Position numbers and translations under genes: made by a program. Positions 17,486-27,289 of a DNA stretch of 51,775 nucleotides are shown here, piece after piece. The notes beneath the pieces were generated by a model that was given only the letters and a program-made list of their open reading frames with translations, was not told the DNA's origin and did not search any database. This stretch comes from Alphaproteobacteria bacterium (GTDB lineage Bacteria > Pseudomonadota > Alphaproteobacteria > Rhizobiales > Beijerinckiaceae). Within the stretch, counting starts at the first letter, position 1, and every line of letters begins with the position of its first letter. The stretch covers positions 1-51,775 of the forward strand of contig VGDY01000009.1 of assembly GCA_016869555.1 (NCBI GenBank), written 5' to 3'.

Positions 17486-19144
17486 TCAGAGGGACGCCGT
17501 GGTCGCGCTCGCCGGCCAGATTTCTCGAGCGCGCTCCCGCAGAACATATTTGCGTATCTTGCCCGTCGAGGTCTTCGGCAGCTCGCAAAAGACCACGTGC
17601 CGCGGGCATTTGAAATGCGCCAAATGCTGACGCGTCCAGTCGATCAGCTCCGCCGCCGTCGCCTCTTCGCCGTCCTTCAATTCGACGAAGGCGCAAGGCG
17701 TTTCGCCCCATTTGTCGTCGGGGGCGGCGACAACCGCCGCGGCGCGCACCTTGGGATGGCGAAACAGCGCATCCTCGACCTCGATCGAGGAGATATTCTC
17801 GCCGCCTGAGATGATGATGTCCTTCGAGCGATCCTTCAGCTGGATATAGCCGTCGGGATGGCGCACGCCCAAATCGCCTGAATGAAACCAGCCGCCGTGG
17901 AAGGCCTTTTCCGAGGCGCCCTTGTTTTTCAGATAGCCTTTCATCACCACATTGCCGCGAAACATGACCTCGCCCATCGTGGCGCCGTCGCGCGGCACGG
18001 GCCGCATCGTGTCGGGGTCGATCACGTCGAGATTTTCGAGGACGAGATAGCGCACGCCCTGACGCGCCTTCAGCTGGGCCTGCGCGCCGCCCTCGAGCGA
18101 ATCCCAGTCGTCCTGCCATTCGTTGACGGCGGCGGGACCGTAAGTCTCGGTCAATCCGTAAAGATGGGTGACTTCGAAGCCGGCCGCCTTCATGCCGGCG
18201 AGCACCGCTTGAGGCGGCGGCGCCGCGGCGGTGAAGAAGCGCGCGATTCGCGTCAGCGGCCGTTTTTCCGATTCGCTGGCGTTGAGCAGCGTCGACATGA
18301 CGATGGGCGCGCCGCAAAGATGCGTGACCCCATGTTCGGACATCAGCTCGTAGATGTGGCTCGCGCGCACCTGCCGCAGGCAGACATGTATGCCGGCGTT
18401 GACCGAAATCGACCAGGGGAAGCACCAGCCGTTGCAATGGAACATCGGCAGCGTCCACAGATAGACCGGGTGGCGGCCCATGTCCCCGGTCAGCACATTG
18501 CCGAGCGCGGTCAGATAGGCGCCGCGATGATGATAGACGACGCCTTTCGGATCGCCCGTCGTGCCGGACGTGTAATTGAGCGAGATCGCGTCCCATTCGT
18601 CGCGGGGCGGCGACCATTGATATTCGGCGTCGCCCGAAAGCAGGAATTCCTCATAGTCGAGGGAGGCCAGCCGCTCGCCGGGACCGTCATATTCCGGATC
18701 GACATAGTCGATGATCAGGGGTTTCGTCTTGGCGAACGCCAGCGCCTCGAGAATGATTCCGGAAAATTCGCGATCGACGATCAGCGCCTTGGTCTCGGCA
18801 TGATCGAGGGTGAAGGCGAGGATCGCGGCGTCGAGCCTTGTATTCAGCGTATTCAGCACGCCGCCCATCATCGGCACGCCGTAATGGCATTCGAGCATCG
18901 CCGGCGTGTTGGCGAGCATGACGGAAATCGTGTCGCCGCGCCCAAGGCCGGCCTTTTCGAGCGCGCTGGCGAGCCGCCGGCTGCGCGCGTAAAATTCGCG
19001 ATAATTGCGCCGCAGCGAGCCGTGAACGATGGCGATGCGTTCGGGGAAGACGGCTGCCGCCCGCTCCAGGAAGGTGATCGGCGTCAGCGGCTGGAAATTC
19101 GCGGGGTTACGTTCGAGATCGCGATCATAAGGCGAGTCGGTCAT
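17486..19144 (-). CDS. acyl-CoA synthetase (AMP-forming)
   Basis: A 552-residue ANL-superfamily ligase that activates a fatty or other carboxylic acid to acyl-CoA via an acyl-adenylate. The AMP-binding P-loop is YTSGTTGDPKG (about 190-200), the A5 motif is LYGLTETYGP and the C-terminal hinge region contains KDRSKDIIISGGENIS. The C-terminal catalytic lysine region (TGKIRKYVLRE) is intact. It resembles medium- or long-chain acyl-CoA synthetases of the fadD3/AlkK group; chain length is not predictable here. Monocistronic by context. Confidence 0.9.
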   Translation of the reverse strand: MTDSPYDRDLERNPANFQPLTPITFLERAAAVFPERIAIVHGSLRRNYREFYARSRRLASALEKAGLGRGDTISVMLANTPAMLECHYGVPMMGGVLNTLNTRLDAAILAFTLDHAETKALIVDREFSGIILEALAFAKTKPLIIDYVDPEYDGPGERLASLDYEEFLLSGDAEYQWSPPRDEWDAISLNYTSGTTGDPKGVVYHHRGAYLTALGNVLTGDMGRHPVYLWTLPMFHCNGWCFPWSISVNAGIHVCLRQVRASHIYELMSEHGVTHLCGAPIVMSTLLNASESEKRPLTRIARFFTAAAPPPQAVLAGMKAAGFEVTHLYGLTETYGPAAVNEWQDDWDSLEGGAQAQLKARQGVRYLVLENLDVIDPDTMRPVPRDGATMGEVMFRGNVVMKGYLKNKGASEKAFHGGWFHSGDLGVRHPDGYIQLKDRSKDIIISGGENISSIEVEDALFRHPKVRAAAVVAAPDDKWGETPCAFVELKDGEEATAAELIDWTRQHLAHFKCPRHVVFCELPKTSTGKIRKYVLRERAREIWPASATTASL

Positions 19145-19313
19145 CCGGCGAGTCCATGATCCGAAAGGGCGCCGCGCGCCGCTTAGCGAGCGAATTTAAT
19201 CGCCGCGAAGACAAAACCCGCGAGCGCGATTTTAAGTGAGCGCGGAAGACGTCACAGGCGAAAGATACGCGCGAGAATGAGGTTGATCAATCGGCCCGAC
19301 CTTCCGTCCGGCG

Positions 19314-20027
19314 CTATTCGCCGAAATCGACGTCTTTCAGCCGGCTGAACACCCGGTCGGCGTCGAAATTGTCTTCTTCATCCGAGGGCGCCGCCGGTTT
19401 GGCCTTGCCGAAGACGTCTTCAGTCGTCGTCGGCGTGGCCCGCGGACTGGTGGTGACGCTCGCCGGCACCAGCGTCTGGCCGTGATCCTCGACCGGCGGT
19501 TTGTCCTTCGCCGCGCGGTTGACCTCAAAGTCGAGTTCGATCTGCGAGCACAGTCCGAGCGTGACCGGGTCCATCGGCGTCAACGCCGCGGAATTCCAGT
19601 GCGTGCGCTCGCGGATCGCCTTCAGCGTCGTCTTCGTGGTGCCGACCAGACGCATGATCTGGGCGTCCTTCAGCTCGGGGTGATTGCGCACGAGCCACAG
19701 AATGGCGTTCGGGCGATCCTGGCGGCGCGAAAGCGGGGTGTAGCGGGGACCGCGCGCCTTCTTGACCTCGGGCACGACCACCTTCGAAACGGAGAGATGA
19801 AGACGATGGTCGGAGTTTTTCTCGCCCTTCTCGATTTCCTCGCGGGTCAGCTGCCCCGACGTGATCGGATCATGCCCGCGGATGCCGGCGGCGACTTCGC
19901 CGTCGGCGATGCCCTTCACCTCGAGCGGATGCAATTTGCAGAAATCGGCGATCTGATCGAACGACAGCGACGTATTTTCGACGAGCCAGACGGCCGTGGC
20001 CTTCGGCATCAGCGGGGCGTTGCTCAT
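19314..20027 (-). CDS. trcR: cell cycle transcriptional regulator TrcR (DUF1013)
   Basis: A 237-residue protein of the DUF1013 family, found almost only in alphaproteobacteria and named TrcR for its role in cell-cycle transcription. The conserved part runs from MPKATAVWLVENTSLSFDQI through a helix-turn-helix-like segment (DAQIMRLVGTTKTTLKAIRE, about 125-145) to a Pro/Thr-rich, acidic C-terminal tail. The ATG at 20027 is preceded by GAGGAG. It stands alone between two minus-strand neighbours. Confidence 0.9.
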   Translation of the reverse strand: MSNAPLMPKATAVWLVENTSLSFDQIADFCKLHPLEVKGIADGEVAAGIRGHDPITSGQLTREEIEKGEKNSDHRLHLSVSKVVVPEVKKARGPRYTPLSRRQDRPNAILWLVRNHPELKDAQIMRLVGTTKTTLKAIRERTHWNSAALTPMDPVTLGLCSQIELDFEVNRAAKDKPPVEDHGQTLVPASVTTSPRATPTTTEDVFGKAKPAAPSDEEDNFDADRVFSRLKDVDFGE

Positions 20028-20187
20028 CTCGGAAACTCCTCGATCGAGACATAAAGGCGGCGTCCGGCGCCGCGCCTCCCGGCGCCAGCGACCCACAGAA
20101 CGACCGTCCATGTTGGGATGCCGCCTATATAATCCGCATCCGCCTAAAGCGCAATCAATCCCCTGGCGTCTGGGCTGCAGCCCAGCT

Positions 20188-21267
20188 TTACTCTCGTTCG
20201 CGGGCATGAGCCGGGCGCAATCCGCGCAAATGCGCCGGCAGAAGTTCGCCGATGGTTGCGCCAAAGGCCGCGCCATAGCGATGGAACATGAGCCCGAAGA
20301 CGATCAGCAGAACGCCGATCCCCGAAAGCGCGAAGGGGAAGAGGATCGAATCCTGAAAGACGCTGCTGGCGAGATAGCCGAGATAGGTCGTAACCCCCAC
20401 CGCGCCAAACACCGCATAGGCCCGCCGCATCAGGAACACCGACAGGAAAATCAGCGCGACGTTGATGACGCAGTAGAGCGCCTTGCCGAGTTCGTCGCCG
20501 CTGTGCTGCGCCGTCAACCCGCCCCAGAAGGCCATCAAACCGAATAGATGCAGCCAGAAGGCGAAATCGCCCCCGCGCCAGCGTTTGAGGTCGACGAGCC
20601 AGGCGACGGCGAGCACGGCAAGGCCGAAATACATGCTCACGCTCGCCCGCTGATCCCATGAAAACTCCTGAACGCCCATCAGCAACGGCGTGAGGTCCAT
20701 CGACATGAACCAGAGCGAGAAGGCGATGATCATCACGAGGAACGGGAAAGGAAAGGCGAGCAGCGCCAGGCCGGCTGCGCCGATCGTCCCCAGCTCCATC
20801 AGAAGCCAGCTCGATTTGACCCAGACGTAAAAATCGCCGTAGGGACGCGCCTCTCCGGCCGGGCTGACGCCGAACATCGATTGCAGCGCGAAAATCGCCA
20901 GCGGCGCCATGCCGACCGCGCAGGCGATAAGCAAACCGCCCGGCGTGCGCAGATCGCGCTTCTTCCATAGATAGGCGCCGGCAGAGGCGAACAGGACGCC
21001 ATAGACGAGCGCCGTGACGAGAAGCGCCTTGTCGCCCCAGAGGCCGAAGGCCGTCGTCGAGAACATGCCCATGGCGCCGAGCACGATCAGCGCGCCGGCG
21101 TACCAGAGCACATTGACGACGTCATAGCGCGGCGCCTGGGACGTCGCCTCCGCCGCCGCCGCGCGTCCCGACGCCAGGAATTGCGACAGCCGCTCGAATG
21201 TCGCGGCGTCGATCGCGCCCGCGTCGCGGGCGGCGGCGATATCATCGATGGTGTAACGGACCTTCAT
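20188..21267 (-). CDS. DUF2157-like multi-pass membrane protein
   Basis: A 359-residue protein. The N-terminal cytosolic part (about 1-50, TIDDIAAARDAGAIDAATFE) has the form seen in DUF2157 proteins and is followed by about ten membrane helices. The ATG at 21267 is taken because AAAGGAGC lies just upstream; an in-frame start 24 bases further upstream is poorer. Function unknown; transport and sensing are both possible. Confidence 0.65.
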   Translation of the reverse strand: MKVRYTIDDIAAARDAGAIDAATFERLSQFLASGRAAAAEATSQAPRYDVVNVLWYAGALIVLGAMGMFSTTAFGLWGDKALLVTALVYGVLFASAGAYLWKKRDLRTPGGLLIACAVGMAPLAIFALQSMFGVSPAGEARPYGDFYVWVKSSWLLMELGTIGAAGLALLAFPFPFLVMIIAFSLWFMSMDLTPLLMGVQEFSWDQRASVSMYFGLAVLAVAWLVDLKRWRGGDFAFWLHLFGLMAFWGGLTAQHSGDELGKALYCVINVALIFLSVFLMRRAYAVFGAVGVTTYLGYLASSVFQDSILFPFALSGIGVLLIVFGLMFHRYGAAFGATIGELLPAHLRGLRPAHARERE

Positions 21268-21415
21268 GGCGCTGCTCCTTTGCGGCGCCATTCAACATGA
21301 CGCGGCACAAGAAACTTTGTGCAAACGCACAACAGCGTAGCCCTTCCCGGCGGATTTGACAGCACCCGCCGCTTGCGCCCATCTAACCGCCAACGCCTCC
21401 TGCGCGAAGGATGAG

Positions 21416-22480
21416 ATGCAACAGCGAATGTCGGGCCTGACCTACGCCGAAGCCGGCGTCGACATCGACGCCGGCAATCGGCTTGTCGACATGATCCGAC
21501 CCGCCGTCCGTTCGACGCGGCGGTCCGGCGCCGACGGCGAAATCGGCGGCTTTGGCGGCGTGTTCGACCTTAAGGCGGCTGGTTTTTCCGACCCCGTGCT
21601 CGTCGCGGCCAATGACGGCGTCGGCACCAAGGTGAAAATCGCGATCGAATCCGGCCTCCATGACACGATCGGAATCGATCTCGTCGCGATGTGCGTCAAC
21701 GATCTTGTCGTTCAAGGCGCCGAGCCGCTCTTCTTTCTCGATTATTACGCGACTGGAAAGCTCGAGCCGAACGCCGCCGCGGCGGTGGTGAAGGGCATCG
21801 CCGCCGGTTGCGTCGAGGCCGGCTGCGCGCTGCTTGGCGGCGAGACCGCCGAAATGCCCGGCCTCTATGCGCGCGGCGACTATGATCTCGCCGGATTCGC
21901 GGTCGGCGCCGTCGAGCGCAACCGCCTCCTGCCCCGCGACGTCTGCGCAGGCGACGTCGTCTTTGGCCTGCCCTCCTCCGGCGTCCACGCCAACGGCTTT
22001 TCGCTCGTGCGCAATATCGTGAAGCGCGCCGGACTGGCCTGGAACGCTACGGCGCCTTTCGCGCGCGATCTCAATCTCGCCAAGGCGCTGCTGACGCCGA
22101 CGCGCATCTATGTGAAGCCGCTTCTCGCCGCTCTGAAGGCGACGCCGCATATCGCCGCCCTCGCCCATATCACCGGCGGCGGCTTTCCCGACAATCTGCC
22201 GCGCGTTCTGCCGGGCGGGCTCGGCGTCTCGCTCGATCTGTCGGCTTTCGACGTTCCGCCGGTGTTCCGCTGGCTGGCGGCGACCGGAGAGATCGCGCCA
22301 GGCGAGATGCTGCGCGCGTTCAACTGCGGAATCGGCATGGTCGTCGTGGCCTCGGCGCCCGCCGCCGGCGAGGTGGAGGCTGCGTTGCGCGCCGCTGGCG
22401 AAAAGCCCCTGCGCATCGGCGAAATCATCGACGCCGACGGCGCGGAGCGGGTCGTTACGCGCGGAACCTTGGCGTTGTGA
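21416..22480 (+). CDS. purM: phosphoribosylformylglycinamidine cyclo-ligase (AIR synthetase)
   Basis: A 354-residue enzyme of purine synthesis that closes FGAM to AIR using ATP. The N-terminal [17 protein letters not shown], the [12 protein letters not shown] substrate loop, the metal/ATP-site run GGETAEMPG and [16 protein letters not shown] are all intact. Start at 21416 follows AAGGATGAG; the ATG at 21428 (MSGLTYAE) is an alternative. It is the first gene of purM-purN-GST, in which each stop overlaps the next start. Confidence 0.95.
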   Translation: MQQRMSGLTYAEAGVDIDAGNRLVDMIRPAVRSTRRSGADGEIGGFGGVFDLKAAGFSDPVLVAANDGVGTKVKIAIESGLHDTIGIDLVAMCVNDLVVQGAEPLFFLDYYATGKLEPNAAAAVVKGIAAGCVEAGCALLGGETAEMPGLYARGDYDLAGFAVGAVERNRLLPRDVCAGDVVFGLPSSGVHANGFSLVRNIVKRAGLAWNATAPFARDLNLAKALLTPTRIYVKPLLAALKATPHIAALAHITGGGFPDNLPRVLPGGLGVSLDLSAFDVPPVFRWLAATGEIAPGEMLRAFNCGIGMVVVASAPAAGEVEAALRAAGEKPLRIGEIIDADGAERVVTRGTLAL

Positions 22481-23148
22481 GGCGGTTGCGCACCGCCATT
22501 CTGATTTCCGGTCGGGGCTCCAACATGGACGCGCTGATCGCAGCCGCAAAGGACGCGAGCTTTCCGGCCGACATCGCGCTCGTGCTCTCGAACCGTCCGG
22601 ATGCGCCCGGCCTCGCCAAGGCGAAGACCGCGGGCGTCGCGACCGCCGCGGTCGATCACAAGATTTACGCGGGCCGTGAGGAATTCGAGCGCTCGCTGCA
22701 ACTTCTGCTCGAGACCTATCGCATCGAATTCATCTGCCTCGCCGGCTTCATGAGGCTCTTCACGCCCTGGTTCATCAACCAGTGGCGCGGGCGGATGCTC
22801 AACATTCACCCTTCGCTGCTGCCTGCCTATCGCGGTCTCGATACGCATGAGCGGGCGCTGGCGGACGGCGTGAAGATTCACGGCGCCACGGCGCATTTCG
22901 TCGTGCCCGAAATGGACGAAGGTCCGATCGTGGCGCAAGCCGCCGTGCCGGTGCTCGACGACGACACGCCGCAAACGCTCGCCGCGCGGGTCCTCGCGCA
23001 GGAACATGTCATCTATCCGATGGCGCTGCGGCTGGTGGCGTCGGGCGCCGTGCGGATAGAGCGCAATCGGGTGATCGGCGCGCTTGCGCCTCATGAAGCG
23101 ACGCTTATCGTTCCTGACATGTTAGCGGCGCAAAAGAGGCTTTCATGA
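22477..23148 (+). CDS. purN: phosphoribosylglycinamide formyltransferase
   Basis: A 223-residue GAR transformylase that uses 10-formyl-tetrahydrofolate. Visible are the N-terminal [12 protein letters not shown], the catalytic [12 protein letters not shown] and the folate/GAR-site stretch [20 protein letters not shown]. The GTG start shares four bases with the purM stop (GTGA), a coupled arrangement usual for these two steps of purine synthesis. Confidence 0.95.
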   Translation: MRRLRTAILISGRGSNMDALIAAAKDASFPADIALVLSNRPDAPGLAKAKTAGVATAAVDHKIYAGREEFERSLQLLLETYRIEFICLAGFMRLFTPWFINQWRGRMLNIHPSLLPAYRGLDTHERALADGVKIHGATAHFVVPEMDEGPIVAQAAVPVLDDDTPQTLAARVLAQEHVIYPMALRLVASGAVRIERNRVIGALAPHEATLIVPDMLAAQKRLS

Positions 23149-23858
23149 CCATCACGCTTTATTGCTTTCGTCCCGCCGCCGGACTGCCCGACGCATCGCC
23201 TTTCGTGACGAAGGCGATGCTTCTCTTGAAGATCGCGGGGCTCGACTATGTCGAAGACCGCGGCGGCTTCTCCAAGGCGCCGAAAGGCAAGCAGCCCTAC
23301 ATCGATGACGATGGCGACATCGTCGCCGACTCGACTTTCATCCGTTTTCATATCGAACAGAAATACGGCGCGGACTTCGACGCGCATTTGAGCGAAACGC
23401 AAAAGGCCGTCGGCTGGTGCGTCGAGAAAATGTGCGAGGAGCATCTCTATTGGATCATCGTCCGCATGCGCTGGATGGACGACGCCAATTTCGAACGCGG
23501 TCCGGCGCGTTTTTTTGAGAGCGCGCCGGCGATCGTGCGCCCGCTGGCGAAATGGTTCATTCGCCGCCGGATCGCCAAATCTCTCTGGGCGCAGGGCATG
23601 GGCCGTCACGGCGCTGCGGAAATCGACGCGCTCGGCAAACGCGACGTCGAAGCGCTGTCGACGCTGATCGGCGACAAGCCCTATCTGTTCGGCGATGCGC
23701 CCTGCGCCGCCGACGCCACCGTCTTCGCCTTCGTGGCGTCGGTCCTATCGCCGATGGCCGAAAGCGCCGTTCGCGACGCCGCGCTCTCGAAGCCCAATCT
23801 CGTCGCCTATCGCGACAGGATCATGCAGAGCTATTTTCCGCAGACCGCGCGGTCCTGA
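23145..23858 (+). CDS. glutathione S-transferase-like (metaxin/Fax-type) protein
   Basis: A 237-residue protein with a thioredoxin-like N-terminal GST domain (about 1-75; KQPYIDDDGDIVADSTFI is the family loop) and an all-helical C-terminal domain (PYLFGDAPCAADATVFAFVA). This form matches the metaxin/failed-axon-connections-like GST group of bacteria, whose activity is largely untested. Its ATG overlaps the purN stop (ATGA), so it is probably translated with the purine genes although no metabolic link is evident. Confidence 0.83.
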   Translation: MTITLYCFRPAAGLPDASPFVTKAMLLLKIAGLDYVEDRGGFSKAPKGKQPYIDDDGDIVADSTFIRFHIEQKYGADFDAHLSETQKAVGWCVEKMCEEHLYWIIVRMRWMDDANFERGPARFFESAPAIVRPLAKWFIRRRIAKSLWAQGMGRHGAAEIDALGKRDVEALSTLIGDKPYLFGDAPCAADATVFAFVASVLSPMAESAVRDAALSKPNLVAYRDRIMQSYFPQTARS

Positions 23859-23872
23859 CCGGCGGTTCCCGA

Positions 23873-24295
23873 TCAGCCGACGATTTCGTTGCCGGAAAAG
23901 AACTGCGCGATTTCGATCGCAGCCGTTTCCGGCGCGTCGGAGCCATGCACCGAATTCTCGCCGACGCTCAGCGCATGTTCCTTGCGGATCGTCCCCGACG
24001 CGGCGTTGGCCGGATTGGTCGCGCCCATGACTTCGCGGTAGCGCGCGATGGCGTTTTCGCCTTCGAGCACTTGGACGACGACCGGTTCGGAAATCATGAA
24101 ATCGACGAGTTCGCCGAAAAACGGTCGCTCCTTATGCACGGCGTAAAAGGCTTCCGCCTGCTCGCGCGTCATGCGGATGCGCTTCTGGGCGACGACTCGC
24201 AGGCCCGCGTTTTCGATCAGCGCGTTGATCTTGCCGGTCAGATTGCGCTTCGTCGCGTCGGGCTTGATGATGGAGAAAGTGCGTTCGATCGCCAT
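23873..24295 (-). CDS. ndk: nucleoside diphosphate kinase
   Basis: A 140-residue NDK that transfers the gamma-phosphate between nucleoside triphosphates through a phosphohistidine. The active-site H117 lies in the NSVHGSD motif. The N terminus [11 protein letters not shown] and the RPFF/GELV loop are canonical. The ATG at 24295 (MAIERTF) matches family length; the frame opens three codons earlier. It is convergent with the GST gene. Confidence 0.97.
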   Translation of the reverse strand: MAIERTFSIIKPDATKRNLTGKINALIENAGLRVVAQKRIRMTREQAEAFYAVHKERPFFGELVDFMISEPVVVQVLEGENAIARYREVMGATNPANAASGTIRKEHALSVGENSVHGSDAPETAAIEIAQFFSGNEIVG

Positions 24296-24368
24296 AGAGC
24301 GCATCGCCTCGTCGTTGGAGAAAGGTCAGGCGTCGCGCTTATATCGGGCGTCCCGCGGGGCGGCAAGC

Positions 24369-25454
24369 CTACAGAGCTTCAGCCTTTTCCACTTCCCTGG
24401 TTTGCGGCCCCGGCCGTACCTGCGTCGCGGGATCGTTGCGATCCTTGCGCCAATAGGGATGGTGGAAATGCAGGACGCGATCGCCGTTGTAGGAGGCGAC
24501 GGCGTTATCGAAGGTGATCGCGCCGATCCGCCGCCAATCGCGGAACGTCCCCTTCTTGAATCCGGTGCGACCGGTCACTTCGCCATCGTCGGTGACCTCG
24601 ATGGTCAAGACAATGTTGCGCTTAGGGGCCGGATCGCCCTTGTCGAACATCATCGCCAGCAATTCGTCGCGTGAATCCAGTCCCTCTCCTTCAATTCGCG
24701 GATGGTTCGGCGCAAGCTTCAAGCGCATGAAGCGCGGCGCGCGCGTCGGAAGATTGGGAGGTTTGTCGAGTTCGGCGATTTCGTGGAGTTGGCGCTCGGT
24801 GGCGTTCGTATCGATGATGGTGAAAACCACGCCCGCGGCCATGATGATCGGCGAGGTCGGCCAATCATTCGACAGAGTGACATCCGGCGCGTTGAGGAAT
24901 TCGACATCGTTGATGTGGCGCGTCGTCGCGCCGACGATATCGTCGATTGTGAAGAAGTTCGCGGTGGGGAGCGGCTCTCGATGATTTGGGTCGGTCGTCG
25001 GGAAAAGCTTGCCGGCGATTCCCTGCCCGCGCGGTTTTCCGCGGTGCACCGCGCCGCCGTTCGAATAGCGCGCGACGATGAGCGCCCGACTGCCCTTCTG
25101 GAAATAGCCGGTGTAGCCGCTGTCCTCGGTGATTTCCCATAGTCCGGTCAGCACGACCCCCCAAGGATGAACGATGCGCCTGAACCCCTTTCGGTCAGGT
25201 CCCCACCTCAGATCGCCGCGCGAGTCGACCGATCGCCCAGCAGCTTGCGTGAGGAAATGCTTGCCCTTCCACAATTCGCGCATCACATCGAAAAAGGTCG
25301 GCATCACGAAGGGGAGCGGCGGCTCTCCCTCCCTGCCCCATACCTTTTGATAGGGATTGGCGAAAACCGCGTCGCGAACCTCGCTGAATCGTGAGCCGCG
25401 ATAAACGCGGTCTTCATCGCGCATTCCGATAGCGCCGAAATCGTTCGGGTCCAT
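24369..25454 (-). CDS. catalase-superfamily-like protein, divergent
   Basis: A 361-residue protein I place only loosely. The middle part resembles catalases: a histidine followed by G-rich sequence (H96 in HPWGVVLTG), then LWEITEDSGYTGYFQKGSR, ALIVARYS, RGQGIAGKLFPTTDP and ANFFTIDDI, parallel to the catalase H...G...E.T.D...YT, RFS, RG.A.K and PIFFIRD landmarks. The asparagine expected before the FF(I) landmark is not conserved and I see no heme-ligand tyrosine motif. It may bind heme with a different activity, or none. Start at 25454 follows AAGGGACAG. Confidence 0.5.
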   Translation of the reverse strand: MDPNDFGAIGMRDEDRVYRGSRFSEVRDAVFANPYQKVWGREGEPPLPFVMPTFFDVMRELWKGKHFLTQAAGRSVDSRGDLRWGPDRKGFRRIVHPWGVVLTGLWEITEDSGYTGYFQKGSRALIVARYSNGGAVHRGKPRGQGIAGKLFPTTDPNHREPLPTANFFTIDDIVGATTRHINDVEFLNAPDVTLSNDWPTSPIIMAAGVVFTIIDTNATERQLHEIAELDKPPNLPTRAPRFMRLKLAPNHPRIEGEGLDSRDELLAMMFDKGDPAPKRNIVLTIEVTDDGEVTGRTGFKKGTFRDWRRIGAITFDNAVASYNGDRVLHFHHPYWRKDRNDPATQVRPGPQTREVEKAEAL

Positions 25455-25544
25455 ACTCTGTCCCTTCATGCAATCAATTTCGAGAAATCGGGCCTCCTCC
25501 AATTGGATGACTTTATCGGGCCCAGATCGATTGTCCAGTTTTGC

Positions 25545-26297
25545 TCAGCAATAAGCCCTCGCGACGCCAATGAAATCATTGGCGACGAGGCTCGCGCCGC
25601 CCACGAGCGCGCCGTCGACATTCGCGACGCTCAGCAACTCACGCGCGTTCGACGGCTTGACGGAGCCGCCGTAGAGAATGCGAACGTCCGCGCTCTTGCC
25701 GCCGCCGAGCCGCGCCTCGATCCGTTCGCGAGCGAAAGCATGCATCTCGGCGACGTCTTCGACCGTTGGCGTCAAGCCGGAGCCGATCGCCCATACCGGC
25801 TCATAGGCGACGACGATGTGGCTCGGCGCATCGGCGGGCAGCGAAGCCTCGATCTGCGCACCAACGACGTTCAGCGCTTCGCCCGCTTCGCGCTCGGCGC
25901 GCGTTTCGCCGACGCAAATGATCGGCGCAAGCCCGGCGCGCAAGGCGGCCGACGCCTTGGCCTTGACGTCGGCGTCGGTCTCGCCGTGATCCAAACGGCG
26001 TTCGCTGTGGCCGACGATGACGTAAGACGCGCCGGCGTCCTTGAGCATTTCGGCGGAAATGTCGCCCGTATGGGCGCCGCAGGGCGCGGCATGGCAGTCC
26101 TGTCCGCCAAGCCCCAGGCCGCCGCGCGCCGCGATATCGCGCGCCAGCGCGATCAGCGTGGCCGGCGGGCAGACGATCAATTCGGCCCGTAGGCGGAGCG
26201 CCTCGTCATAAGCGGCGCCCATCGCCTCGATTTCGGCAAGCGAGGCGCGCAGACCGTTCATTTTCCAGTTTCCGGCGACGAGCGGGCGGCGGGTCAT
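25545..26297 (-). CDS. tpiA: triosephosphate isomerase
   Basis: A 250-residue TIM-barrel enzyme interconverting dihydroxyacetone phosphate and glyceraldehyde 3-phosphate. Catalytic residues N10 and K12 (AGNWKMN), H97 (VGHSERR) and E166 (AYEPVWAIG) are present, and the phosphate-gripper loop GGSV is intact. The ATG at 26297 follows AGGAGCG. In related genomes tpiA often lies divergent from ppiD; here the ars operon, a secreted protein and ppk2 lie between them. Confidence 0.97.
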   Translation of the reverse strand: MTRRPLVAGNWKMNGLRASLAEIEAMGAAYDEALRLRAELIVCPPATLIALARDIAARGGLGLGGQDCHAAPCGAHTGDISAEMLKDAGASYVIVGHSERRLDHGETDADVKAKASAALRAGLAPIICVGETRAEREAGEALNVVGAQIEASLPADAPSHIVVAYEPVWAIGSGLTPTVEDVAEMHAFARERIEARLGGGKSADVRILYGGSVKPSNARELLSVANVDGALVGGASLVANDFIGVARAYC

Positions 26298-26404
26298 GCA
26301 AAGCGCTCCTGACGTTCGAAATGGGTAACAGAGCGGCGGGCGCGCAACAATCCGCAGGGGAAAGCGCAACCGTCAGCGACGCGCTGTCATTGCGCTGTCA
26401 CTTA

Positions 26405-26423
26405 TTTCGATATATCTGGATTT
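26405..26423. promoter_or_regulatory. putative ArsR operator
   Basis: An AT-rich run (TTTCGATATATCTGGATTT) just before the arsR ATG, with the self-complementary core GATATATC at 26409-26416. ArsR repressors of rhizobia-like bacteria bind AT-rich palindromes of this type and release them on arsenite binding. The position next to the start codon would block transcription of the whole operon. Confidence 0.5.
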
Positions 26424-26753
26424 ATGGAAATAGAAACGGCGCTTGCCTGTCTCGCCGCGCTTTCACAGCCGACGCGGCTCGAAGCCTTCCGATTGCTTGT
26501 GCGGCATGAGCCCGAAGGCCTGCCGGCCGGGGACGTCGCCCGCGCGCTCTGTGTGCCGCAGAACACGCTGTCGGCGCATCTCAACGTCCTGTCGCAAGCC
26601 AGGCTCGTGGTCAGCGCGCGCAGCGGGCGCAGCATCGTCTACCGCGCCGATCTTTCGCGGCTCAACGCGCTGGTCCGCTTTCTCGCCGAAGACTGCTGCG
26701 GCGGCGCGGCATGCGCGCCCGCCGACGCCCTTTCACGCATCAAATGCGAGTGA
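26424..26753 (+). CDS. arsR: ArsR-family arsenite-responsive repressor
   Basis: A 109-residue winged-helix repressor. The recognition helix region is VPQNTLSAHLNVLSQARLV. Instead of the CVC pair in helix 3 of the plasmid R773 type, it has C91, C92 and C97 near the C terminus (DCCGGAAC), the pattern described for Acidithiobacillus-type ArsR, which binds As(III) or Sb(III) there. It is the first gene of arsR-arsC-acr3 and probably regulates the operon through the palindrome just upstream. Confidence 0.92.
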   Translation: MEIETALACLAALSQPTRLEAFRLLVRHEPEGLPAGDVARALCVPQNTLSAHLNVLSQARLVVSARSGRSIVYRADLSRLNALVRFLAEDCCGGAACAPADALSRIKCE

Positions 26754-26758
26754 CGACA

Positions 26759-27286
26759 ATGACCGACAAAATCTACAACGTGCTGTTCCTTTGCACCGGC
26801 AACAGCGCGCGTTCGATCATGGCCGAGGCGCTGCTGCGCGCACGCGGCGGCGGCCGGTTCAACGCTTTTTCCGCCGGCAGCCATCCCAAGGGCGAGGTCA
26901 ACCCCTACGCGATCTATACGCTGGAGACGATGGGCCTTCCTACCGAGGGCTATCGGTCCAAGAAATGGGATGAGTTCGCTCGCCCGGACGCGCCGCGGAT
27001 GGATTTCGTCTTCACCGTCTGCGACAGCGCGGCGGGCGAAATCTGCCCGGTCTGGCCCGGTCAGCCGATGACGGCGCATTGGGGGATCGAAGATCCGGCG
27101 GCCGTCGACGGAAGCGATATAGAGAAGCAGCGCGCCTTCGCCACCGCCTTCCGCTATCTGCGCAACCGGATCGATCAGTTCTGCGCCATTCCGCTGCATC
27201 GTCTCGACAGACTGGCGCTGAGCCAGCGTCTTCGCGAGATCGGCGATATGGAAGGCGCAACATCGCCGAAGGCCATTGCGGGGTAA
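26759..27286 (+). CDS. arsC: arsenate reductase (low-molecular-weight phosphatase type)
   Basis: A 175-residue reductase of As(V) to As(III). The N-terminal phosphatase loop C12-T-G-N-S-A-R18 matches C-x5-R, and the later VFTVCDSAAGEICPVWPGQP and HWGIEDPA segments are typical of this ArsC group, including two further cysteines for the disulfide relay. The start lies 5 bases after the arsR stop; acr3 follows 3 bases after its own stop. Confidence 0.93.
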   Translation: MTDKIYNVLFLCTGNSARSIMAEALLRARGGGRFNAFSAGSHPKGEVNPYAIYTLETMGLPTEGYRSKKWDEFARPDAPRMDFVFTVCDSAAGEICPVWPGQPMTAHWGIEDPAAVDGSDIEKQRAFATAFRYLRNRIDQFCAIPLHRLDRLALSQRLREIGDMEGATSPKAIAG

Positions 27287-27289
27287 GCC

